DNA of 64,000 nucleotides from Dendronephthya gigantea (Eukaryota; Cnidaria; Anthozoa; Malacalcyonacea; Nephtheidae). The position numbers were made by a program, and so were the translations under genes. The notes under the pieces were generated by a model. That model did not search any database. It was not told where the DNA came from and worked only from the letters and a program-made list of their open reading frames with translations. The stretch spans positions 372,001 to 436,000 of the forward strand of contig NW_021163015.1 in assembly GCF_004324835.1 (NCBI RefSeq), read 5' to 3'. Shown here piece after piece: positions 12,893 through 24,600 of the stretch (position 1 is the stretch's first letter; each line of letters begins with the position of its first letter).

Positions 12893-14834
12893 GATTACAT
12901 GAATGAGGTCGCCAGCAACAGAAATAACGTATTTTTACGTGTTGTTTCGTCTTATATATTATTGATACAATCTTCATTAATTAAACAATTTAAACAATGT
13001 TAATTTAGCGACTATAATAAATTGTTTCTTTCTCTGCGTGGTATTAGGGGCTTTAATTGAATGTGTGAATACAACAGACTTTTTATAAGTTGAAGCGGGC
13101 ATATGTCAGATTAAATAAGCACAGTCACTCTTCGAATTGTAACTATATTTTTTTCGAGATCACAACATTAACCTTTGGGAAGAAATTGGTCTCCATGTAG
13201 ATTACAGAAACTTCTTTGTGAACTAACAGGTTGATGAAGATTATTAAACAGTTTTTTAAATGTCATGTGAAAATTGTGGATGATGATGTGAAAATATTTG
13301 TCCATAGATCAATGATCGATGATCAAGGACAGCAATTAAAAATCAACATTACATACACAGCAGGCACCACACATAAATCATCAGGGTCCGGTTGTTCAAA
13401 GCTAGGTTAGCGCTAACCATGGATTGAATTTTACTTCGCTGTTTTGGTTTATATGCTTCTGCACTGCTGTTCATGCAGCTCAAGACACAAAATAGGACTT
13501 CTATTGATCCACAAAATATTCATGAAAAATTCATGTTCAATTTCATAAACGAGCGATTAAAAAAATTGATGTGAAAATTTAAGTTACCCAGGGTAGAGAT
13601 AACCGGCTTTTGAACAACCGGCCCCAGCAGATATTAGTAATTAAATATGTCACACTATAATATCCTTTGTCTCTCGGGAGGATTACACCGTTAGCAAAAT
13701 TACATAATAACGGAAGAAGCCGGAAGAACGTTTTAATAATTAACCGTCTCGCTTCTTAAAAAAGATGTTAATAGTATTCAAAAAATGAAGACAGCTGTAG
13801 CTAAAGACGACAAAATAATACGGCATTACGCCTGCGTTACCAAAGCAACGTCCCGGGTGTAAATTTCCTGGTGGGATAACTTGAAAAGCGTCCTGTCCCT
13901 CATATAAACAGACCCTTAGACTTAGATCCTGTTTATATGGAACGAGTTATCCCTTACCCTTACCCTTGATATTATATGAGTAATTTGTTATGAATGTTAA
14001 TAGCAGATGCGATGCGTTTTGGGGGAGAGAACTTTCACATCATTAAAAATGATCTATCGTTAGAACTCTAAACAAAACCAAGAACTTATCTATTTCCAGT
14101 CACTCCATTATAGTCACGGAAAGAACTTTTGAAAGGGGAGAGGAGGGATGGGAAAGCTTTTAAAAGCGTCTGAGAGCTCATAATTCAACTCGCCTGCCTT
14201 AAATAATATTCATGGCTGCTTAATACAAAGTACTAACATCCGATAACAACATACGGCAATTGCATTTGCATGCAACTCTTGATTTCCTGTTAATGGCTCA
14301 ATAAAATACATGCATATATAGTTTATTTCCTTCCTATAGTATTTTCATAGCCCTGCAAATTACGGTTTTTCCCCCGCGTTCAACTTGGCCGCCTTGCAAA
14401 GCCGAATATGGAAGATGCATCTTATCGTCTTTTCATTTACCTTGTGTATACTCCCTCAGATTCCCATGCATTTAGTGCCAAACTCATTGTATATAAATGA
14501 GGCCTTAATCACTTCTGAATCAGTCAATAAATCATAACTAAAAAAGCGTAAGTCAGAATTGATCGAAAGTTGCTTGGTTGATGAATTGTCAGGAATGTTA
14601 TTTAAAATTTGGCCTGGAAGCTGTATTTTAAACTAGTGTCGCAAAAGTAAGAACCGTTTCGTATCATTCTTCAATAACAGACAGCGTTGAAAGAAAGAGA
14701 TATTGGCTGCTGTATTCGTTGAGTGTTTTGCAAGGCCGTACACCATAAATACAAAGTCTGCTTCGCATTCTGTTCCCACCTTTCCACAACAAACGACGGC
14801 AATAACAATTTAACGAGAAAAAATGACGAGCTAT
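12893..14834. other. Spacer between gene A and the orphan M13 exon, duplicated
   Basis: Nearly the whole stretch is repeated at 19715-21606, between gene B and the true M13 gene. It carries a foldback element at about 13384-13625 (ends GGTCCGGTTGTTCAAAGC and GCTTTTGAACAACCGGCCCC). It also carries a hairpin at about 13870-13953 with arms GGGATAACTTG and GAGTTATCCC. A TATA-like TATATAAA is at 14490-14497 (+). No other gene seen. Confidence 0.7.
12951..12958 (-). promoter_or_regulatory. TATA box of gene A
   Basis: TATATAAG on the minus strand lies about 60 bases upstream of the ATG at 12892 and is kept at the same distance in gene B. Position and conservation suggest a core promoter with a short 5' UTR. 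Confidence 0.55.
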
Positions 14835-16536
14835 AGACCAATTGCGAAACTTAGTAACCGCGCCTTCGCATAACATGGAAGCGAGGCTTATTATGCAAAA
14901 AACAATATTTGTATTTTTTGCCGTACAAAGCTATCCGCCGAGTTATATCCCGGTTTTCGCCTTTGGTTTACATATTTTTCGATACCTTTAAAGCTCGGTT
15001 TCATCGTTGTTATCATAGTTTTAAGGTGAGGGAGTTTTGCCTTTCATTTGAGGCGTTTTTGTGATGTTTTCATTAATTTTTTCGGCTGCTTTCGTCGGGG
15101 AAATATGGAAAAGGCCGACACAAACTCAGGTAAAAATTCAGTTTTTTCCAAACTATTTCGTCTCAAGTCTTGAAAATTTATTTCATTTTTCTTCCTCTTA
15201 TTTGTGCAAAATTTGGCGATATATATTTGGTGCAAAATCTATGTTTTTGTGACAAGGATTATTGAAAAGTCACAGTCGAACAACCACCATGTTTACATTT
15301 CTCATTTAAAATTATTTTACACCAATTTTATCGATCGATAAGCTGTAATTTCACAGCAATTTTCTAGCTCAGGAAAAATTAGAAGAACTCTGTTGACAGA
15401 AACAATCGGAGATAAAATATACAACGGAGTTTTTTGGTTTATTTTCCCTGTGTATATAGACTTACAGTACATGTGATGTCATGCCGACTCAAAAGCAAAA
15501 CAACTCTTCAACTTGGCACACATGCATGACATGGATAGTAAAATACTTATTACCAAGACATAATATCATTCTCTATTTGAATTACCATTTAATATTTCTT
15601 TTCCCACAATATCATACTATAAAGGTAGCCACAATGCGAGCAGCAGCGTTTTTTAAGATATGCCTTTACATGATGGCAAAGCCGAAGGCGAAAAAAATAT
15701 ACAACCCCGAAGTTCGGAAGTGTTTTCAGTTTTATAATGCGATGGTGAACGGAATCCTTTCCTTTTAAAGTATTCCTGGTTAACCCTTATTTAAAACATC
15801 TATTGCATGGTAGTAGATAGAAAGAAAAGTGTTTTGTAGTGACACAAATATACAGAACGTCAGATGCGTTCGAATTCGACTTTTAAATAAAATTCGGCCT
15901 TCATGTCGGTATGCAAGCCATGCATCGTCTGTACTTTTTTAAAACGAAATAAACAAAAACATTTCAGTTAGTTACTTTTTGCCATTTTCACAGTATTACT
16001 CTGGTATAAAGATAAAAAATATAGTGATATTTGTGAATAAATTTGAACCATTTCAGTCATTAGGTGTGAAATTATAAAATCTGACTGTCACTTTTCATTT
16101 AGTTTTCAACAATTTTTGTCACAAAAACATAGATTTTGCACCAAATATATATCGCCAAATTTTGCACAAATAAAAGGAAGAAAAATGAAATAAATTTTCA
16201 AGACTTGAGACGAAATAGTTTGGAAAAAACTGAATTTTTACCTGAGTTTGTGTCGGCCTTTTCCATATTTCCCCGACGAAAGCAGCCGAAAAAATTAATG
16301 AAAACATCACAAAAACGCCTCAAATGAAAGGCAAAACTCCCTCACCTTAAAACTATGATAACAACGATGAAACCGAGCTTTAAAGGTATCGAAAAATATG
16401 TAAACCAAAGGCGAAAACCGGGATATAACTCGGCGGATAGCTTTGTACGGCAAAAAATACAAATATTGTTTTTTGCATAATAAGCCTCGCTTCCATGTTA
16501 TGCGAAGGCGCGGTTACTAAGTTTCGCAATTGGTCT
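14835..16536. mobile_element. 1.7-kb DNA transposon-like element with 421-bp terminal inverted repeats
   Basis: The left arm 14835-15255 and right arm 16116-16536 are inverted copies of equal length and almost identical; one difference noticed, in the CTTCCTCTTATTTG segment. Ends are AGACCAATTGCG and CGCAATTGGTCT. Comparing the interrupted orphan exon (GAGCTAT, element, ATGAAG) with the intact exon (GAGCTATGAAG) gives a 2-bp AT target duplication if the element is symmetric. The 860-base core has small open frames (one of 95 codons at 15481-15768) but no transposase motif I recognise, so it appears non-autonomous. A Harbinger/ISL2EU-like group is possible but not shown. Near-identical arms suggest a fairly recent insertion. 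Confidence 0.9.
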
Positions 16537-16851
16537 ATGAAGTTAAAGAAAAGGTTAACGAAGGTTTTGAGCAAGAGCCACCCGGTGTCGAGTCAAAATC
16601 CACCGTAATTTCTGTGCCCGAATCGGACATCCAGGCGAAAGTGTCGAGAGAAAATCCCTCGAATACTAATCTTTTGATTGCCGCGGCAGTTTTTATTTTG
16701 ATATTGATTGTTGGAATCGTTGTCATCGGCGTGTATTATGTGAGAGAAATTGAAGACAATGAGGACGAACATGGGAAAGTTTACAAATCGCCAACAACTG
16801 GAAAATTGTTGGCTCCATGCATTGACGAGAATTGTATTCAGAACGCCGCAG
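16537..16851 (+). pseudogene. Orphan, interrupted copy of M13 peptidase exon 1
   Basis: From the fifth codon onward this matches exon 1 of the intact M13 gene (21607-21931), including the membrane-anchor stretch [26 protein letters not shown] and the splice donor after 16851. The ATG and first four codons are separated from it by the 1.7-kb element at 14835-16536. No downstream M13 exons follow: the copied block ends at about 16886 and the second unit with gene B (opposite strand) begins. The frame remains open, so the copy is young. A functional protein from this locus is unlikely. Confidence 0.9.
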
Positions 16852-16886
16852 GTAAAGCCCGCAGCACACGAGAGCTATTAGCTGAG

Positions 16887-17395
16887 CCCATATACAGGAG
16901 TAGTTATATTATAATAATAACTATACTATATTCATGTTCTTGAGTTTAAATATGTTTTTATATATCCACGTTTCTTTTAAAGCCGGTTTTCCAGCCGCGA
17001 TAGCTAGACGGTATTTTATTTTTGCCATAAAGCTCTCGGGCCTGAGATCGACATTAAAGTTCAAAAGCACGACATTGAAAGCCCCGTTTACACGACACTC
17101 GATTTATTTGCACGGCATGGCTAAAATGGGTACAGTGCCCATTTCATCTCTGCTCGGCCTTTCTTTTGGTAGCCTGAACACTAAACAATTGCGTACGGGT
17201 GCCAATTTTAGCCGTGTCGTGCCAATAAATCGAGTGTTGTGTAAACGGGGCTTAAAGCTCGTTACATATGAGCTTCAATCTGGTATAAAAGCATACTTAT
17301 ACGAAACCTCGTGCAGATATATTGTTGTCTCATTTATATCAGTCCTATATAATTTGACAATGGTGCAAAGATTCGCTTAATTGTGCAGGAATATT
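16887..17395. other. Duplication junction and 3' flank of gene B
   Basis: Homology to the sequence beginning at 9577 restarts at 16891 (TATACAGGAGTAG), marking the tandem-duplication junction just inside M13 exon 1/intron 1 sequence. Contains a GCCCCGTTTACAC-family MITE at 17079-17253. No gene. Confidence 0.8.
17079..17253. mobile_element. MITE, GCCCCGTTTACAC family, copy 2
   Basis: Duplicated counterpart of the copy at 9769-9945. AAGCCCCGTTTACAC and GTGTAAACGGGGCTT form the ends, with the GGCACGGC core motif on the left. Confidence 0.85.
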
Positions 17396-19714
17396 TTAAA
17401 ACTGGCTTGAACGAATTTTCATCTCCGTCTTTTGCATAGAATAATCGTGCCAACTGTGCCATTTTATTCCGCTGCTACTAGTCTGACCTGCACCCAGGTA
17501 CAGGCCATTGAGGTTGGAAGCATGACAGCTCTTGTACCACCAACCTCCTTTGTACGTCGTAGCACAATTCCTATTATCAGGATCATTGTCACTATCCTTG
17601 GTAGTGAACTGCATTTGATTGTGATAATCAAGGGAACCACCTGCGTCACCTTTACAAAAATAAACAAACAGTAACATATTCAGATAAGACAAAACTCTGA
17701 AAACATAGGTTCACAAACAACTCGAGGCCTTCTGCTTGTGTTTCGCGCGCTTTTCCTACGTGTCGCAACATTCCCGCGTGTTTGGATCAGGCAATCCAAG
17801 TTTGCTTCCACGTTTTTTTCCATAAGCGAATTTAATTTCCGTGTTTGCATGGCCTGATCCAAACACGGGCTTTGACCAATCAGAACACATTCACGTTATG
17901 TACATGCATGTTATTTTATAAATCCCATTCAAGTCTTTTTCTGTAGCTATGTATATTGGGACAGGTATATCGAGACACATTGCCAAAGATCGGTCACTCG
18001 ATCCCAGAGGCTAAAACAAAATTAAACTCTACATCCATACTATTTTATTGTGACTTGTGACGCTGTGATAACAAATACGAATAAGCTTCAACAGCATTGA
18101 ATCTAAATTTATCCTGATCGTGCATGGTTTACCTGAAAAACTGCCAATATTCAATCTGTATTTGTCTGATTCATCAGCCACACTAAACGTTCCATATTTA
18201 GCGTAACGTTTAGCGCCATTGAAATCCATCAAATCTACTCTTAGAACATTTTGACCAGATTTCCACAAACGATGTATTTTATCAAGGCCCAACCAGAAAT
18301 CGCCGTTAAGATCACCAAAGCCAGCTTTATAGTGTGACCATCCAAGGTAGAAATCTTGACTTCTATCTTGTCTTCTTTGGAACACGGTCCAGCCACCACC
18401 GTCTGTACTCATATCACATCTGACTTGGAACGAACCCAGGCCATCAGGGTTAATGGTATAAACACCATCTTTTCTCACTTCTAGGTTATACAGATGTTCA
18501 CAACTGGTAGCTATAGAATTGTAAAATATTACAAAATAAGAATTGCCGAAGTTAGCTCTTCATTGGCTAGTGTGTTTTTGATTACATGTCTTATTCGCAT
18601 TAATATTGCATGCTTTTATTCTATATATGACGGATTTTGTTTAGGAGGCAAAGGGTTTGTTTTGACAGGATTTTGACAACACCCAATTAATTTGCTATAG
18701 AATTTAATAGAAAGCTTTACCACGTCCACATGCTGTCAAGTATATATATTTTCATTCTTATCTATGTCTCAGCATACCTGATTTGATTCTTTCTTTTTTT
18801 CTCTTTATTTCTTCTGCAATCTTTGCCTATAAAAGTCAATGATTTTCAAAAACGTGTGCATGAACTGAGTTACTACGCATGTATGACGAGAACTCTCTGG
18901 CGTCAACCATGGGCTATAATATAGGCTCATCGTTTGTGCAGTTGTTTTTTTCTGCTTTCATGAAACAATGTTTCATTGATTTATATCGATATATACCTCT
19001 TCGTTATCGACCATTAGTATCCATTCTTCTTCTCCCTCCATTGTGCCTTTTGTGGTGTGATCTCTCTTTCCAGTGATGTTAGTCAGTTGGCAGTTCACAA
19101 CATTGATCTTTTCTCTGTAGTTGAATCCAACACATTTCGGTTCCTTTTGGCAGAGCTCGAGACATTCTATCTTGACAAACTCTGAGTTGACGGTATGACT
19201 TGATATAATTTCATCTGGAGGTAGAGACGCACCTCCTAAAAGTAGGCAATATGCAAAGTTAGGGAGTATAAATCAATTTGATTTACCCTCCCCTATTCCC
19301 GGCAATATCATCATATACACATTAACCGCTTTCGCTCTTGTCAGCCATCTCTGTAACTCATTTGCAAGAGCATTGCACCGGCATCGCAAAAGCGTAGGCT
19401 CGATTCCTGCCGGAGGACCTATAGTTGACTCATTTTTCTATCAACTGTTCCTGGCTTGAATTTCAAGTCTGTATAATTCCACTCGAAATTAAGACCCTTT
19501 CAACTACTAAAAGTTGGGGAGTGTTGAAGGATCAGTGTTTTTAATTACATTGTAAACATGACTTGTATTAGTAACGAAAAACATTTTATGAAATACATTA
19601 TTATATAGTCGACTCACCTGTCTTAATGATACTATAAATCCTGGAAGAACAGTTCTGTGAAATTATACATGCAATTTTAGCGATAAGTAATATTAAAGTC
19701 GCTATGTTAAACAT
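17396..19714 (-). CDS. PAN-FReD gene B, secreted fibrinogen-related lectin-like protein
   Basis: Exons on the minus strand: 19618-19714, 18997-19235, 18778-18826, 18133-18510, 17396-17649; 338 residues. Signal peptide 1-20, PAN 33-112, linker 113-128 ([16 protein letters not shown], identical in sequence to A), FReD 129-338. The PAN exon is 9 nt longer than in A (insert in [14 protein letters not shown]). The FReD keeps [33 protein letters not shown] and the full WHSWHDYS segment that A lacks. A TATA box (TATATAAG, 19773-19780) is conserved with A. Intron 1 contains a SINE. Gene B is divergent from the M13 gene, with starts about 1.9 kb apart. Likely a secreted recognition protein as for A. 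All splice sites are GT-AG. Confidence 0.92.
17774..17879. repeat. Hairpin in intron 4 of gene B
   Basis: CCCGCGTGTTTGGATCAGGC on the left and GCCTGATCCAAACACGGG on the right flank about 65 bases. In gene A the arms are nearly adjacent (10480-10511), so the two copies differ by an insertion or deletion inside the palindrome. Confidence 0.7.
19268..19509 (+). mobile_element. tRNA-derived SINE in intron 1 of gene B
   Basis: About 242 bp present in B and absent from the same intron of A. The flanks AAAGTTAGGGAGT (19255-19267) and AAAGTTGGGGAGT (19510-19522) are a 13-bp target-site duplication; A has a single copy. GGCTCGATTCCTGCC matches a Pol III B-box. Fragments of the family occur at about 25700-25795 (reverse) and 25982-26003. 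Confidence 0.8.
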
Positions 19715-21606
19715 GATTACATGAATGAGGTCGCCAGCAACAGAAATAACGTATTTTTATGTGTTTCTTCGTCTTATATATTATTGATACAATTTTGATT
19801 AAACAATTTAAACAATGTTCATCTATCGATTATAATAAATTGTTTCTTTCTCTGCGTGGCATTAGGAGGGTTTAATTGAATATGTGAATACAACAGACTT
19901 TATGAGTTGTAGCGGGCCATATGTCAGATTAACTTAGTAAATAAGCAAACTCTTCTAATTGTATAACTACATTCTTTTCGAGATCACAACATTAACCTTT
20001 GGGAAGAAAATTGGTCTCCATCGGTAGATTACAGAAACTTCTTTGTGAACTAACAAGTTGATGAAGATTATTAAACAGTTTTTTAAATGTCATGTGAAAA
20101 TTGTTGTCCATAGATCAAGGACAGCAATTAAAAATCAACATTACATACACAGCAGGCACCACACATAGATCATCAGGGTCCGGTTGTTCAAAGCTATTGG
20201 TTCGCGCTAACCCTGGGTTGAATTTTACTCCGCTATTTTGGTTTATATGCTTCTGCACCGCTGTTTGTTTCAAAACTTTACAAAATAAGGCTTCTATTGA
20301 TCCACAAAATATTTATGAAAAAACATGTTCAATTTCGTAAACGAGCGATTAGAAAAATTATGTGAAAATTTAAGTTACCCATGCAGGGTAAAGCTAACCG
20401 GCTTTTGAACAACCGGCCCCTGCAGATATTAGTAATTAGATATGTCACACTATAATATTCCTTTGTCTCTCGCGAGGACTACACCGTTAGCAAAATTACA
20501 TAATAACGGAAGACGCGGGAAGAACGTTTTAATAACCGTCTCGCTTTTTTAAAAAAAAATTTAAAGATGTTAATAGTATTCAAAAAATAAAGACAGCTGC
20601 AGCTAAAGACGACAAATACGGCATTACGCCTGCGTTACCAAAGCAACGTCCCGGATAAAAATTTCCCGGTGGGATAACTTGTAAAGCGTCCTGCCCCTCA
20701 TATAAACAGTCCGTTATTAAAGCCTGTTTATATGGATCGAGTTATCCCTTTCCCTTGATATCATTTGAGTAATTTGTTATGAATGTTAATAGCAGATGCG
20801 ATGCGTTTTGGGGGAGAGAACTTTCACATCATTAAAAAATGATATATCGTTAGGACTCTAAACAAAACTAAGAACTTATCTATTTCCAGCATTATAGTCA
20901 CGGAAAGAACTTTTTAAAGGGGGGAGGAGGGATGGGAAAGCTTTTAAAAGCGTCTGAGAGCTCATAACTCAACTCGCCTGCCTTAAATAATATTCATGGC
21001 TGCTTAATACAAAGTACTAACATCCGATAACAACATACGGCAATTGCATTTGCATGCAACTCTTGATTTCCTGTTAATGGCTCAATAAAATACATGCATA
21101 TAGTTTATTTCCTTCCTATAGTATTTTCATAGCCCTGCAAATTACGTCTTTTCCCGCCTTCAACATGGCAGCCTTGCAAAGCCGATTATGCATGGAGATG
21201 CATCTTATCGTCTTTTCATTCACCTTGTGTATACTCCCTCAGATTCCCATGCATTTAGTGCCAAACTCATTGTATATAAATGAGGCCTTAATCACTTCTG
21301 AATCAGTCAATAAATCATAACTAAAAAAGCGTAAGTCAGAATTGATCGAAAGTTGCTTGGTTGATGAATTGTCAGGAATGTTATTTAAAATTTGGCCTGG
21401 AAGCTGTATTTTAAACTAGTGTCGCAAAAGTAAGAACCGTTTCGTATCATTCTTCAATAACAGACAGCGTTGAAAGAAAGAGATATTGGCTGCTGTATTC
21501 GTTGAGTGTTTTGCCAGGCCGTACACCATAAATACAAAGTCTGCTTCGCATTCTGTTCCTACCTTTCCCACAACAAACGACGGCAATAACAATTTAACGG
21601 GGAAAA
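19715..21606. other. Divergent intergenic region between gene B and the M13 gene
   Basis: Second copy of the spacer seen at 12893-14834. Includes the 20176-20420 foldback element (ends GGTCCGGTTGTTCAAAGC and GCTTTTGAACAACCGGCCCC) and the hairpin near 20660-20750. A TATA-like TATATAAA lies at 21273-21280, about 330 bases before the M13 start codon. This region should carry both promoters. Confidence 0.65.
21273..21280 (+). promoter_or_regulatory. Candidate TATA box of the M13 peptidase gene
   Basis: TATATAAATGAGGCC on the plus strand is duplicated unchanged at 14490 ahead of the orphan exon. It would imply a 5' UTR of about 300 bases. No transcript data support it. Confidence 0.35.
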
Positions 21607-24600
21607 ATGACGAGCTATGAAGTTAAAGAAAAGGTTAACGAAGGTTTTGAGCAAGAGGAACCCGGTGGGGAGTCAAAATCCACTGTAATTTCTGTGCCAG
21701 AATCGGACATCCAGGCGAAAGTGTCGAGAAAAAATCCCTCGAATACTAATCTTTTGATTGTCGCGGCAGTTTTTATCTTCATATTGATAGTTGGGATCGT
21801 TGTCATCAGCGTGTTTTATGTGAGAGAAATTGAAGACAATGAGGACGAACATGGGAAAGTTTACAAATCGCCAACAACTGGAAAATTGTTGGCTCCATGC
21901 ATTGACGAGAATTGCATTCAGAACGCCGCAGGTAAAGCCCGCAGCACCCGAAAGCTATTAGCTGAGCTAAAACCTCACGAGGCTGTTAGCTCAGCAAGTT
22001 ATTCTTGTGTGCGGATAGTTTTCGTGAGGAATTCACCTCGAGAGGCAAGTTTCTTTCGTGTCCAGATGGTTTTCGGGCTGAGCTAAATGCCTCGCGAGGT
22101 CGTTAGCTCAGCTGATAGCTCTCTTGTGCAGCGAGCTTAAGAAACGAAATGGTTTTTCTTTTTATTCAAAACTTTTATAGTGTTGTTAAAAGTTACTTTA
22201 AGGGTTTATTTCATTGCTGAACGTGTCTCTTGTTTGCGAAGCGCTAGGGGTACATGTATCAATATACATTTTTACACACATCGCGACCACAGAGTGTCCC
22301 AAAACAAAATGCCCACTCGAGAGAAGCTGGGACTAATTTTTCGACAGGCGTGTAGCTTGAACCACCCGTGGATAAGTTCAAAATAGAAAACTACATTATC
22401 TTTTTTAACAACTGAGCTGAAATATTTCGATGTTAAGGGCGGCGCACACTAGAGCTTTGTGCTTAGCAAAAAGTCATTCGTGGCCATCGGCGTAAGCCAG
22501 TTGCTCTCGTATGCGGGCGACTTTTCCGGCGACTTTTGGCACGAATGACGAAAGTCACTGGAAAAGTCGCCCGCACACGAGAGCAACTGGCTTACGCTAA
22601 TGGCCACGAATGACTTTTTGCTAAGCACATATAGCTCTAGTGTGCGCCGGCCTTAAATAGTTCAATATTCAGTGCATGGGAGTACATTTATGAAGGTTCA
22701 GCCATTCCTTAAACTGGCTTAACTTAAAGTGCATTTCTTAAACTGGCTTATCCAACATTTTAGCTAAACGCCTTTCGAACAACCGGCTTTTGTCTTTTTG
22801 CCTGCGCTGATGCCACTTTAAATTATTTCTACAATAATGAAGTTAAAATGGTAAAAAAATACTATTAATTTAATTTCTTCGAATGCCCGAGCTCAGAGGT
22901 GAATCAACAACCGCAGAACTGCTTTTTTTGAACACCTTGCTTTGCCGAAAATTTTTTTCATGTTCAAATTTTTTCCCCCATTTCTTGCAGCGATATTAGA
23001 ATACATGAATCGATCCGCGGATCCTTGTGAAGACTTTTATACCTTCGCATGCGGTAGTTGGCGAGCCAAGACCTTCATACCAACGACTGAAACATCAGTC
23101 AGTATACTTTGGGAGTTGGGCAAACGCAACAGCGAATTCATGAGGAACCTCTTAGCGAACCCTGGAACAAAGCAAAAATATTCCTCGGTACGTAATTCCA
23201 GTTATGAACTAGATTTTATTAGTGTGAAGTCTGACAGTTAGGACTGTTCACTTATAGCAGAGATTACAAACGAAACGTACATTATTTATGATTTTCGGTT
23301 TTGAAACGAGTGCATAATATGATTGCCGTGGTGCAGCCATCCCACCAAATGGGATGTGCTTGTTTTATTTTGACTCATTTCAATACCTCAAAATAATCAA
23401 TAATCTCACGCTTCGTTAAATCTGGTATAGCCGGGCTCATCCATGTAAAGCTGAACAAATTTTGAGATGAACAAATCAATATGAAATAGCCCCCAAAACG
23501 AGTGAAACTAATATGACTGATTGTGAATTTTTGTAAAATATAAAAAATATTCATATTTCTCCAATTTGCATGTATTTGTTTTACACGAGAAAAAACGACC
23601 ACTTTTAGCTAAAAATGTTCAATTGAAACGCTCCTTTAGCGTGAGACGATATTTTCTAAAAAAGTTTATTAATTTAAAAACCTACGATTATTATACGTCG
23701 AAACAGGGGGAGGGGCGGTAAGGAAGTTGCCCCTTTGCTTTTTACCACCCGGGGAAAGGAGGGGACAAAGATGCTCCATGATTTTGAAGGGTTACACTCT
23801 TTATCGTAAGTAGTAGTGCAACCAACAAGCTTCAAGAAGAGATGTTTCGCAAACATTCTCTAGCAGCTTTGCATCTCTACAAAAAATGTCATTTGCACGA
23901 AAATCTTCATCCCCCTGCCCTCGCATTTTCCGGCGTGTCTAAGCGAAGGAGTCGGTCTTTAGTCACTATTTTAAAGTAATACAATACTAATTTTCAGAAC
24001 CGGGCAGTGATGAAAGCAATCGATTACTACCAAACATGCTTGTCTAAAGCATCGGTCGATGCACAAGGTGACGGATATTTAAAAGAAGTCGTTGCTATGC
24101 TGGGAGGATCAAATCTAACGACACCGAATTGGAATTCCTCTGAATACAATGTTGAAAAGGCGATGCTCACAGCTATCACAAAAATTGGCACCGCTCAACC
24201 GTTCTTCCAAGTCAATGTTTTCGCCGATTTTGTCAATTCTTCAAAGAAAAGTTTTGCGGTAGGTATGATTTACTACAAACATCCTGCTGTAAACGGTGGG
24301 AAATGCTTTAAATTCAAATTCTTTTGAAATTTAATTCGTGGTTTTTACCATAGATTATGCCGGGTGATATCGGGCTTTCCACAATTTTTTACGTCAAGGA
24401 AAATTCCAGTCAAGATTTTTACGAGAAGGTGAAATAATTGTCTTGTAAACAACAAGGGGAAATTTCGTTTCAACCAATCAGCAAGTTTGTTTACATTTTC
24501 AGTAACCCAATCAGAATGCATAAGTTTTGACATTAAAGAGGTACATTATTTAGCATTTTACATGAAGTATTAGAAATTAAAACATCCTGATTGGATTTCC

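Noticed and set aside
15481-15768. 95-codon ORF inside the 1.7-kb inverted-repeat element
   Set aside because: No transposase motif, no similarity I recognise and no splice or start context; kept only as a note on the element.
19400-19430. Possible tRNA gene from the B-box-like GGCTCGATTCC
   Set aside because: No cloverleaf can be formed around it; target-site duplications show it is a SINE.
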